A DNA stretch of 5,189 nucleotides from DATJJW01 sp035491935. GTDB taxonomy: Bacteria > Pseudomonadota > Alphaproteobacteria > ATCC43930 > CGMCC-115725. The stretch lies in the NCBI GenBank assembly GCA_035491935.1, contig DATJJW010000044.1:1-5189 (forward strand), written 5' to 3'. Under the pieces are notes generated by a model. It was not told the origin of the DNA. It did not search any database and saw only the letters and a list, made by a program, of their open reading frames with translations. Each line of letters opens with the position of its first letter. The stretch's first letter is position 1. Made by a program: the position numbers and the translations under genes. Shown here one piece after another: positions 1 through 4,948 of this stretch.

Positions 1-426
1 GCGCGTACCCTGCCCACGGATACGCTGATAGGCCAGCGCGATCTTGAGCGCGGTATCGACCGATTCCGAGCCCGAATTGGTGAAGAAGACGTGGTTGAGA
101 TTGGCCGGCGCCAGCGCCGCCACCTTGGCCGCAGCCTCGAAGGCCTTGGGATGGCCGATCTGGAAGGGCGGGGCGAAATCCATGGCGTCGATCTGTGCCT
201 TCATCGCGGCCGAGATCGGGTCACGGTTATGCCCGGCATTGACGCACCAGAGCCCGGCGGCACCGTCCAGGAGCCTGCGGCCATCGGCGGTCGTGTAGTG
301 CATGTCCTTGGCCGCGACCAGCATCTTCGGCCGCGCCCGGAACTGCCGGTTGGCGGTGAACGGCATCCAGAAGGCGTCGAGATTGGTGCCCGCGCCGGGC
401 TGCAGGACCTTGTCGTCAGGGGCCAT
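1..426 (-). CDS. Class III omega-aminotransferase (beta-alanine:pyruvate type), N-terminal 142 residues, cut by window edge
   Basis: Read on the minus strand from an ATG at 426, the frame stays open to base 1 (142 codons), so this is the 5' third of a gene of about 440 codons. The protein resembles PLP-dependent class III omega-amino acid:pyruvate aminotransferases, cytosolic enzymes that move the amino group of beta-alanine or another omega-amine to pyruvate. Visible family marks are FWMPFTANR (residues 19-27), DGRRLLDGAAGLWCVNAGH (49-67) with the active-site Trp60, and FFTNSGSES (114-122), which in the family contacts the PLP phosphate. The catalytic lysine lies beyond the window. The start is supported by GGAGGAG at 436-442, 9 nt upstream. 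It is divergent from the MFS/deacetylase pair, which suggests a shared pathway. The exact amine donor cannot be told from this fragment; beta-alanine, taurine or a related omega-amine are possible. Family assignment is firm, substrate is not. Confidence 0.93.
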   Translation of the reverse strand, partial: MAPDDKVLQPGAGTNLDAFWMPFTANRQFRARPKMLVAAKDMHYTTADGRRLLDGAAGLWCVNAGHNRDPISAAMKAQIDAMDFAPPFQIGHPKAFEAAAKVAALAPANLNHVFFTNSGSESVDTALKIALAYQRIRGQGTR

Positions 427-435
427 GGCTGTCCA

Positions 436-442
436 CTCCTCC
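436..442 (-). promoter_or_regulatory. Ribosome binding site of the aminotransferase gene
   Basis: On the minus strand this reads GGAGGAG, a near-perfect Shine-Dalgarno sequence 9 nt before the ATG at 426. It fixes the start of the aminotransferase, since the frame has no better-supported start. Confidence 0.75.
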
Positions 443-647
443 GGGTGTCCGGTTGTTCACCTACAGCATATAAGCATTACTGTGACGACACTGAAAGTGG
501 GCCAATCATTCCATCGAGGATAATGCAAATGGCTTCATCGCCGGGCAACCACGCCTCAGGGTAGCGAGACTGCTTGCCCGCGTGATGTCGATCAGGCGCA
601 GGAACGCCGTTTACCTGAGTTGCTTGAATAACCCGGTAGCTGCTTGC

Positions 648-660
648 ACTATCGAATAGT
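648..660. promoter_or_regulatory. Perfect 5-bp-arm inverted repeat, possible operator
   Basis: ACTAT (648-652), centre CGA, ATAGT (656-660). The symmetry is perfect over 13 bp, but arms of this length occur by chance fairly often. Its place in a divergent promoter region is the main reason to list it. No regulator gene is in the window to match it with. Confidence 0.25.
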
Positions 661-823
661 TCGGTGGCCCAAGAAAAACCCTCCTTCCTGCCGCACCTTT
701 CACGCGATCGCATCTTTCAGGACAACCGCACCCTGGCGAGGCAAGCAAACCAATGGCGGCCACCCCCCGCGCGCCTCGTGACTTCCGCTCCTCCTGCCCA
801 TCCTGTTTCCCGGGAGTTCGCCG

Positions 824-2080
824 ATGGAAAGTCTGCCGCGCCTGTCGACCAAATTCGCTCTTCTTGCCTTGCTGTTCGTCTGCCTGACCTATGTCGTGAA
901 CGCCATGGATCGCAGCGTCTTCCCGGTGCTGCTGCCGGCGATCGCCAAGGAATATAATTTCCCGCTGGCGACCGGAGGATTGCTTGCCACGCTGTTCACC
1001 CTGGGCCTCGGCATTGCGGGCCTGCCCGGTGGTTTCCTGTTCGACAAGCTGTCGCGCAAGAGCGTCGCCGTGCTTGGCATCGTGATCTACTCGGTCTGCA
1101 CGGCGCTGACCTGTCTCTCGATCGGCTTCTACGACATGGCGGCCTATCGCGTCGTGTCCGGCATCGGCGAGGCGCTGCAGAACGCGGCGATCTTCACCAT
1201 CGCCGGCGCTTATTTCCTGCGTAACCGCACGCTGGCCTTGGCCGCGCTCAATGTCGCCTATGGCTTCGGCTCCTTCGTCGGGCCGCGCTGGGGCAGCGCG
1301 CTCATGGTGTCGAACGGCGATTGGCGCGTCTCGATGTATGTCTATGCCGCGCTCGGCATCGTGGCGGCGGCGATCATGGCGTTCCTGGTCTCCCGGCGCT
1401 TCTCGGAACAGGTGGGGCAGACCGGCATGCGGGAGGCGGTCGACGAGACGCATCTGCCGGCGACGCTGTTCAACCGCAACACCATCGTGCTGGCGGTCGT
1501 CTCGCTGGGATCGGGCCTCGCCAATTTCGGCTTCATCGGGCTCTTCCCGACCTATCTGCGCTCGGCCCTGCATTTCTCGCCGGCCGATGCCGCGGCCGCG
1601 GCCAGCATGTATGGCGTCGGCGCGCTGATGGCGATCCCGTTCGGCTATATCGCCGACCGTATCAGCCAGAAGCTGCTGCATCTGGCGGCGATCGTCATGC
1701 TGGGCAGCGTCGGCTATGCGATCTTCAACGTCGCGACCACGGTCACCGCCCAGGAATGGCTGGCCTTCGGCGAGGGTACGGCCGCCAGCGCCATCCTTTA
1801 CGTCAATGGCTATTCGCTGATGCAGCGTTCGGTGCGTTCCAGCATGGTCGGCCGCGCCTCCGGTTTCTATATCTCCTGCTACTACATGGCCGCCGCCGTC
1901 TCCGGCTATTGCTTCGCCTCGCTCAAGGTGGCGTTCAGCTGGGGCACGGCGGCGATCGTGCAGATGTCCGGGCAGCTCACGCTTGCCTTCCTGCTCATGC
2001 TGCTCTTCGACATGAGCCGTACCAGCGCCAGGCCGGGGCGTAACCCGCGGCCAATGGCCGAACAAGAGGCGGAGGCCTGA
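824..2080 (+). CDS. MFS transporter, 12-helix permease
   Basis: A 418-residue major facilitator superfamily permease of the inner membrane, probably a proton-coupled importer of a small organic solute. About twelve hydrophobic segments can be drawn (roughly 11-27, 49-73, 81-101, 104-125, 137-160, 169-190, 219-241, 256-277, 284-304, 312-334, 343-367, 374-397), with a charged central loop at about 191-218. The MFS motif A in the helix 2-3 loop is GGFLFDKLSRKS (69-80, with Asp74 and Arg78). A second copy, FGYIADRIS, occurs at 273-281 in the helix 8-9 loop, as in true MFS duplications. NAMDRSVFPVLLP (26-38) in helix 1 recalls the anion:cation symporter type of organic-acid permeases. The start is backed by GGGAG at 812-816, 7 nt upstream. 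The next gene begins 2 nt after the stop, so this is the first gene of an operon. Fold is sure; the substrate is inferred to be what the deacetylase or aminotransferase consumes. Confidence 0.93.
   Translation: MESLPRLSTKFALLALLFVCLTYVVNAMDRSVFPVLLPAIAKEYNFPLATGGLLATLFTLGLGIAGLPGGFLFDKLSRKSVAVLGIVIYSVCTALTCLSIGFYDMAAYRVVSGIGEALQNAAIFTIAGAYFLRNRTLALAALNVAYGFGSFVGPRWGSALMVSNGDWRVSMYVYAALGIVAAAIMAFLVSRRFSEQVGQTGMREAVDETHLPATLFNRNTIVLAVVSLGSGLANFGFIGLFPTYLRSALHFSPADAAAAASMYGVGALMAIPFGYIADRISQKLLHLAAIVMLGSVGYAIFNVATTVTAQEWLAFGEGTAASAILYVNGYSLMQRSVRSSMVGRASGFYISCYYMAAAVSGYCFASLKVAFSWGTAAIVQMSGQLTLAFLLMLLFDMSRTSARPGRNPRPMAEQEAEA
2071..2075 (+). promoter_or_regulatory. Ribosome binding site of the deacetylase gene, inside the end of the MFS gene
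   Basis: GGAGG lies 7 nt before the ATG at 2083 and within the last codons of the MFS gene, whose stop ends at 2080. This arrangement points to translational coupling of transporter and hydrolase. Confidence 0.65.
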
Positions 2081-2082
2081 TC

Positions 2083-3009
2083 ATGACGACGCGATTTGCA
2101 CCACCTCAGGACGGCAGCAGCGGTTTCCGCCAGCGCATCCCCTATCGCTCGATCCGCGACCGGCCGGCGCTGCGTCTTCCCGGGGCGGGGCGCGTCGCGG
2201 TCTGGACCATCGTCAATGTCGAGAATTGGAGTCCGGAGGCGCCGCAGCCGCGTACCGTGCTGCCGCCGCCCATGGGCCAGCCCATGCTGCCGGACCTGCC
2301 CAACTGGTCCTGGCACGAATACGGCATGCGGGTCGGCGTCTGGCGCTTCTTCGATACGCTGGCATCCCGACGCATTCGGGCGACTTTCGCACTCAACGGC
2401 ACGGTCTGCGAGCTCTATCCCGAGATCTGCGCCGAGGCCCATCGCCTGGGCTGGGACTTCATGGGCCATGGCTACATCCAGAAGCCGATGCACAAGGTCG
2501 AGGACCAGGCGCATGACATCCGCGCCACGGTCGAGGCGATCGCCAAATTCACCGGCAAGCCTCCGCGCGGCTGGGAGAGCCCGGGCCTGACCGAGACGCC
2601 GGAGACCGCCGACCTGCTCGCCGAATGCGGCATCGAATATGTCGCCGACTGGGTGCTGGACGACCAGCCGGTGCCGATGCGCACCCGCTCGGGGCGGCGC
2701 CTCATCTCCGTGCCCTATACGGTCGAGATCAACGACGTCGTGATGAGCGCCGTGCAGTGCCAGCCCTCCGACGAGATCTTTCGTCGCGGCCGCGACCAGT
2801 TCGACCGGCTCTATCAGGAAGGGGCGTCGAGCCCGCGGGTCATGGCGATTTCGATCCATCCCTATCTCACCGGCGTGCCGCATCGAATCAAATATCTGGA
2901 ACAGCTCTACGACTACATCCTCGGCCACGAGGATGTCGTGATGATGACCGGGGCAGAGATCATGGACTGGTATGTCGGCGAGATGGTGCGGCTGGGAGAG
3001 GAAATCTGA
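2083..3009 (+). CDS. Polysaccharide deacetylase-family hydrolase, PuuE/allantoinase-like
   Basis: A 308-residue NodB-fold (CE4) protein with no signal peptide, so probably cytosolic. It resembles the PuuE/allantoinase-like branch, whose members hydrolyse amide-type C-N bonds in small molecules, rather than secreted chitin or peptidoglycan deacetylases. Visible marks are VNVENW (44-49) at the place of NodB motif 1, WHEYGMRVGVWR (77-88), MGHGYIQKPMH (127-137, His129 and His137 as likely metal ligands), RGWESPGLT (162-170), ADWVLDDQP (188-196) and SIHPYLTG (257-264, His259). Motif 1 carries Glu47 with Asn rather than the Asp-Asp of classic deacetylases, as expected for this branch. It follows the MFS gene by 2 nt and shares its transcript, so the transported solute or a derivative is its likely substrate. 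Allantoin itself is not shown: no other purine-degradation gene is in the window. Family assignment is strong, reaction uncertain. Confidence 0.88.
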   Translation: MTTRFAPPQDGSSGFRQRIPYRSIRDRPALRLPGAGRVAVWTIVNVENWSPEAPQPRTVLPPPMGQPMLPDLPNWSWHEYGMRVGVWRFFDTLASRRIRATFALNGTVCELYPEICAEAHRLGWDFMGHGYIQKPMHKVEDQAHDIRATVEAIAKFTGKPPRGWESPGLTETPETADLLAECGIEYVADWVLDDQPVPMRTRSGRRLISVPYTVEINDVVMSAVQCQPSDEIFRRGRDQFDRLYQEGASSPRVMAISIHPYLTGVPHRIKYLEQLYDYILGHEDVVMMTGAEIMDWYVGEMVRLGEEI

Positions 3010-3121
3010 TCTCGTCGCGCCCGGCCGTGACGGAAGAGGGGACGGTAAAGGCGCGAGCTTGTTGACGACCATCGGCGGCAATGCGCAATCTTCCGGCCTC
3101 ACGACAATTCCGAGGCGGATG

Positions 3122-3466
3122 ATGAGCGTCACGATCTATTTCAATCAGCGTTGCGGCACGGCCAGGACCGTGCTGGCGGCGATCCGCGAGAAGGGCATCG
3201 AGCCCACGATCATCAATTATCTGGAGACGCCGCCGTCGCGCGAGACGCTGAAGGATCTCGCCCGCAAGGCGGGGTTCGATTCCGCCGCCGGCCTGCTCCG
3301 TCGCAAGGAGACGCAATTCACCGAGTTGAACCTCGAGAACGCGACCGAGGATCAGGCGCTCGACGCCATGGCCGCGCATCCGATTCTCATGGAGCGGCCG
3401 ATCGTCGTCACCGATAAGGGCGTACGGGTCTGCCGGCCGGCGGACAAACTGGCCGAGGTGCTCTAG
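3122..3466 (+). CDS. arsC: ArsC-family arsenate reductase, short glutaredoxin-dependent type
   Basis: A 114-residue thioredoxin-fold protein of the E. coli ArsC type, which reduces arsenate to arsenite in the cytosol using glutathione and glutaredoxin. It shows the catalytic CGTAR (Cys11-Arg15), YLETPPSRETL (33-43), LLRRK (58-62, Arg60), HPILMERPIVVT (86-97, Arg92) and VRVCRP (101-106, Arg105). These match the cysteine and the three arginines that bind oxyanion in R773 ArsC. The segment before the cysteine reads IYFNQRC where R773 ArsC has IYHNPAC, so the His near the cysteine is Phe7 here. At 114 residues it lacks the C-terminal tail of the 141-residue enzyme. The start at 3122 is chosen because GAGG at 3112-3115 is 6 nt upstream; an ATG at 3119 is also possible. 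The frame is open further upstream, to 2972, but that part overlaps the deacetylase and resembles nothing. No arsR, arsB or acr3 lies nearby, so a housekeeping or different reductase role is possible. Confidence 0.85.
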   Translation: MSVTIYFNQRCGTARTVLAAIREKGIEPTIINYLETPPSRETLKDLARKAGFDSAAGLLRRKETQFTELNLENATEDQALDAMAAHPILMERPIVVTDKGVRVCRPADKLAEVL

Positions 3467-3480
3467 CTTCTCAAGCTTTT
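3465..3480 (+). terminator. Weak hairpin at the end of arsC, possible terminator
   Basis: AGCTT (3465-3469) and AAGCT (3473-3477) form a 5-bp stem with a 3-nt loop, followed by only three T residues and then G. It overlaps the arsC stop codon. The stem is short and A/T-rich, so termination would be inefficient at best. Confidence 0.25.
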
Positions 3481-3542
3481 GTGCGTGGAAGCCGGTTTGT
3501 ACGCAACAAATGGACGAATTGACAAGAAAGTCTGGGTGTTTG

Positions 3543-3562
3543 GCCGTCATACCCGTGACGGC
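3543..3562. repeat. Inverted repeat with 7-bp arms between arsC and the HNH gene
   Basis: GCCGTCA (3543-3549) and TGACGGC (3556-3562) are perfect complements around a 6-nt centre, TACCCG. No T-tract follows on either strand, so it is not an ordinary terminator. It may be a protein-binding site for the promoter of whatever starts downstream, or an RNA hairpin in an arsC 3' tail. Confidence 0.4.
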
Positions 3563-3751
3563 GCCAGTAAAATGTCATAAAGCTATGCTAACGAGTGAGC
3601 GTTCCCAGAGCCTTCCTGTTCTTCAATGAGTTAGGATGTGGCATGCGCCTGAATCGGGTCCATGGCAGAGATGATAGAGGGAGCCGCCTGGCGATCTTCG
3701 GGCGGCACAGTCAGCTTGTGCTTGGGGTTCAGGACAAGACGCTATTCACGG

Positions 3752-3782
3752 CAGCCGGACGCAAGTCCGGCTGTTTTGTTTT
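3752..3782 (+). terminator. Strong intrinsic (rho-independent) terminator just before the HNH gene
   Basis: CAGCCGGAC (3752-3760) and GTCCGGCTG (3765-3773) form a perfect 9-bp G+C-rich stem with a GCAA tetraloop. It is followed by TTTTGTTTT (3774-3782). This is a textbook plus-strand terminator. It ends 30 bp before the HNH start codon, and no promoter can be seen in those 30 bp. It could end an arsC transcript with a very long 3' tail, end a small RNA, or act as an attenuator for the HNH gene. Confidence 0.88.
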
Positions 3783-3799
3783 CCGGGGTCGGCTCAGGC

Positions 3800-3806
3800 G
3801 GGGAGG
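3800..3806 (+). promoter_or_regulatory. Ribosome binding site of the HNH gene
   Basis: GGGGAGG, 6 nt before the ATG at 3813 and downstream of the terminator stem. It supports this start codon for the HNH protein. Confidence 0.7.
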
Positions 3807-3812
3807 CACCGC

Positions 3813-4364
3813 ATGCTGAACCTGCAGACCCTGGTGCTGAACGCGGATTTCCGGCCGCTTTCCTATAATCCCCTGTCGCTGTGGTCCTGGCGCGACGCGC
3901 TGACCGCGCTGATGCTCGACCGGGTGCAGCTCGTCGCCAATTACGACATCCATGCCCGCTCGCCCAGCTATGCCATGAAGGTGCCGAGCGTGGTGGCGCT
4001 GAAGCGCTACAAGAAGCTGGAAGGTTTCCCGGCCTTCACGCGCTACAACATCTATCTGCGCGACAGCTTCTCCTGCCAATATTGCGGCTATAAATTCCCG
4101 ACCGAGGATTTGACCTTCGACCATGTCATTCCGCGCTCGCGTGCCGGCAAGACCTCATGGGAGAATGTCGTCGCGGCCTGCGCGCCCTGCAATTCGCGCA
4201 AGGCCAACCGCCTGCCGCTCGAAGCGGGCATGACCCTGCTCAAGGAGCCGCGCCGGCCCGCACGCCAGGAATTGGCCGCCCGCACGCCCCGATCCATGTT
4301 CAAGGACGTGCACGAGACCTGGGTCGACTATCTCTATTGGGATTCGCCGCTCGAAGACGATTAG
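3813..4364 (+). CDS. HNH endonuclease-fold protein (McrA-like, COG1403 type)
   Basis: A 183-residue protein with a zinc-ribbon HNH nuclease domain in its second half. The ribbon cysteines are Cys88-x2-Cys91 (SCQYCGY) and Cys123-x2-Cys126 (CAPCNSRKAN). The nuclease core is FDHVIPRSRAG (102-112, general-base His104 after Asp103), WENVV (116-120, Asn118) and Asn127/Lys130 after the second ribbon, giving an HNN form. All expected catalytic and zinc residues are present, so it is probably active. The first 80 residues (LVLNADFRPLSY at 7-18, then a YDIHARSPSYAM segment) are typical of the stand-alone chromosomal HNH proteins seen across alphaproteobacteria, whose role is not established. No methyltransferase, restriction subunit, intron or phage gene adjoins it, so a restriction or homing role has no support here. 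It ends in a short acidic tail (EDD). The family call is secure, the biological function is not. Confidence 0.9.
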   Translation: MLNLQTLVLNADFRPLSYNPLSLWSWRDALTALMLDRVQLVANYDIHARSPSYAMKVPSVVALKRYKKLEGFPAFTRYNIYLRDSFSCQYCGYKFPTEDLTFDHVIPRSRAGKTSWENVVAACAPCNSRKANRLPLEAGMTLLKEPRRPARQELAARTPRSMFKDVHETWVDYLYWDSPLEDD

Positions 4365-4423
4365 GTCATACTCGTCGTCCTGGTCCTCCAACTGGTTTTC
4401 CAGTGCGTGCGGGAGAGGAGCCG

Positions 4424-4486
4424 ATGGCGATGCGTATCCTTGCCGAAAACGCCGATGACCCCCGATGCATGAGGCCGCATCCTTGA
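4424..4486 (+). CDS. Possible 20-codon leader ORF upstream of the membrane protein gene
   Basis: ATG at 4424 opens a 20-codon frame (begins MAMRILAENA, ends CMRPHP) that stops with TGA at 4484-4486. It has an unusually good upstream purine tract, GGGAGAGGAG at 4411-4420, with GGGAG 8 nt and GGAG 3 nt before the ATG. Its stop codon overlaps the GAGGGG that serves the next gene (start 4498, 11 nt away). This is the geometry of a translationally coupled leader peptide. The peptide has no hydrophobic stretch, no codon run of one amino acid and no family I know. It could be chance: the frame is open further upstream in the HNH shadow, and the true element may simply be an unused Shine-Dalgarno sequence. 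Confidence 0.35.
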   Translation: MAMRILAENADDPRCMRPHP

Positions 4487-4490
4487 GGGG
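4485..4490 (+). promoter_or_regulatory. Ribosome binding site deciding the start at 4498
   Basis: GAGGGG stands 7 nt before the ATG at 4498. The earlier in-frame ATG at 4465 has no comparable site, and starting there would add eleven charged or polar residues before the membrane anchor. The later start is therefore preferred. Confidence 0.6.
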
Positions 4491-4497
4491 ATGGTTG

Positions 4498-4917
4498 ATG
4501 CTGCGGCCGGCGATCATCTCGGTCGTGCTGGTTCTGGCTGCAGGTGTGACGGCGCTCTTCTTCTTCGGCCGTAGCCACACCTATGCCGTGACCGAGCTGA
4601 ACAAGGCACCGCTGCATCTGCGCATCGTCGACGGACCTTTGGACAGCGACGCCGATTGCGCCTCGCGGCTCCGGTCGGTGGCGAATGCGCTGGTCCGAAC
4701 CTGCCCGCAATGCAAGCCGGTGCAGAGCTGTCCCGGGAGCGTCGACGAGGAACTGACGGCGGCGCTGGACGACCAGAAGATGAGCGCGCCCTATGTCCGC
4801 GCCGGCACGATGCGCGAGATCATCAAGGCGCCGCAGCCGACGGCCAGCCAAGTCTGCCGGGCGATCGTCCAGACCATGGCGGCCCAGGGCAACCCGGCAG
4901 AATGCATCGAACCGTAA
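4498..4917 (+). CDS. Hypothetical membrane-anchored protein with six cysteines
   Basis: A 139-residue protein I do not recognise. Residues 3-23 form one strongly hydrophobic helix (AIISVVLVLAAGVTALFFF) after a short N-terminus with one Arg, so it is either an uncleaved anchor or a signal peptide. No lipobox is seen. The remaining 115 residues would lie in the periplasm. They contain six cysteines (54, 69, 72, 78, 120, 136), an even number suited to three disulfides, with CPQC at 69-72 inside a Cys-rich stretch. CPQC resembles a thioredoxin-type CxxC by spacing only; no thioredoxin fold is apparent. It follows the HNH gene by 133 bp and converges on the UDP-glucose dehydrogenase gene, leaving 31 bp between the stops. 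A link to surface polysaccharide made from UDP-glucuronate is possible, but rests on position alone. An ATG at 4465 would give a 150-residue form. Confidence 0.7.
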   Translation: MLRPAIISVVLVLAAGVTALFFFGRSHTYAVTELNKAPLHLRIVDGPLDSDADCASRLRSVANALVRTCPQCKPVQSCPGSVDEELTAALDDQKMSAPYVRAGTMREIIKAPQPTASQVCRAIVQTMAAQGNPAECIEP

Positions 4918-4927
4918 TGGGTGGGTG

Positions 4928-4947
4928 GCCGGCTGAAAGAGGCCGGC
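4928..4947. terminator. Hairpin between convergent genes, weak terminator candidate
   Basis: Two copies of the self-complementary GCCGGC (4928-4933 and 4942-4947) can pair as a 6-bp stem with an 8-nt loop. It sits between the stop of the six-cysteine protein and that of the UDP-glucose dehydrogenase. Neither strand has a T-tract after it, so it would be a poor intrinsic terminator; it may protect 3' ends or be chance in G+C-rich DNA. Confidence 0.3.
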
Positions 4948-4948
4948 G

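Larger units (their letters stand above)
427..823. other. Divergent intergenic region, about 400 bp, expected to hold both promoters
   Basis: No convincing gene is seen here; the open frames are short or run on from shadows of neighbours. It is less G+C-rich than its flanks, as expected for promoters. On the minus strand TTATAT (473-468) could be a -10 element for the aminotransferase, with only a poor -35 (TTTCAG, 496-491, 17-bp spacer). A perfect inverted repeat ACTAT-cga-ATAGT lies at 648-660. The hexamer TGCTTG occurs at 571-576, 621-626 and 641-646, and in the opposite orientation at 742-747. These are candidate operator elements only. The distance between the two genes is long enough for separately controlled promoters. 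Confidence 0.5.
3467..3812 (+). other. 346-bp gap between arsC and the HNH gene, with hairpins and a strong terminator
   Basis: No persuasive protein gene is seen. A GTG-started frame at 3595-3819 runs straight through the terminator and looks like chance. Structural elements in order are an inverted repeat at 3543-3562 (7-bp arms), a GCCGCC/GGCGGC stem (3683-3688 with 3701-3706, 12-nt loop) and an intrinsic terminator at 3752-3782. A perfect -35-like TTGACA lies at 3519-3524, but no good -10 stands 16-18 bp downstream. TAAAAT (3568-3573) and TATGCT (3584-3589) are -10-like but have no matching -35. The layout fits either a small RNA of about 150-200 nt or an attenuated 5' leader of the HNH gene. 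I do not recognise a known RNA family. Confidence 0.5.

Noticed and set aside
611..2065. Long 484-codon frame on the minus strand opposite the MFS gene
   Set aside because: It is full of Arg, His, Asp, Glu and Gln with no hydrophobic core, which is the usual mirror of a G+C-rich membrane-protein gene. The plus-strand MFS reading has clear motifs and a ribosome binding site.
3062..3092. TTGACG (3062-3067) as -35 of an arsC promoter
   Set aside because: The best -10-like hexamers at 16-19 bp (GCAATC, CAATCT) match the consensus poorly. A promoter before arsC is likely given the 112-bp gap, but I cannot place it.
2972..3121. N-terminal extension of ArsC from an upstream ATG at 2972
   Set aside because: It overlaps the end of the deacetylase, resembles nothing, and ArsC proteins begin just before the IYxN segment. 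GAGG at 3112-3115 supports the start at 3122.
1906..3132. 408-codon frame on the minus strand opposite the deacetylase
   Set aside because: It overlaps three plus-strand features, has no recognisable motif, and is explained by codon bias in the real deacetylase gene.
3590..3782. tRNA, tmRNA, SRP RNA or 6S RNA in the arsC-HNH gap
   Set aside because: No TpsiC-arm signature, CCA-ended acceptor, or conserved SRP core sequence could be found by eye, and I could not match 6S RNA from memory. It stays an unassigned possible RNA.
3595..3819. 74-codon GTG-started frame in the arsC-HNH gap
   Set aside because: It reads through the strong terminator at 3752-3782 and into the HNH start, has no clear ribosome binding site, and gives an unremarkable Arg/Gly-rich product.
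4391..4404. ACTGG-tttt-CCAGT hairpin after the HNH gene as a terminator
   Set aside because: A 5-bp stem with the T residues in the loop and none after it; it does not have terminator form.
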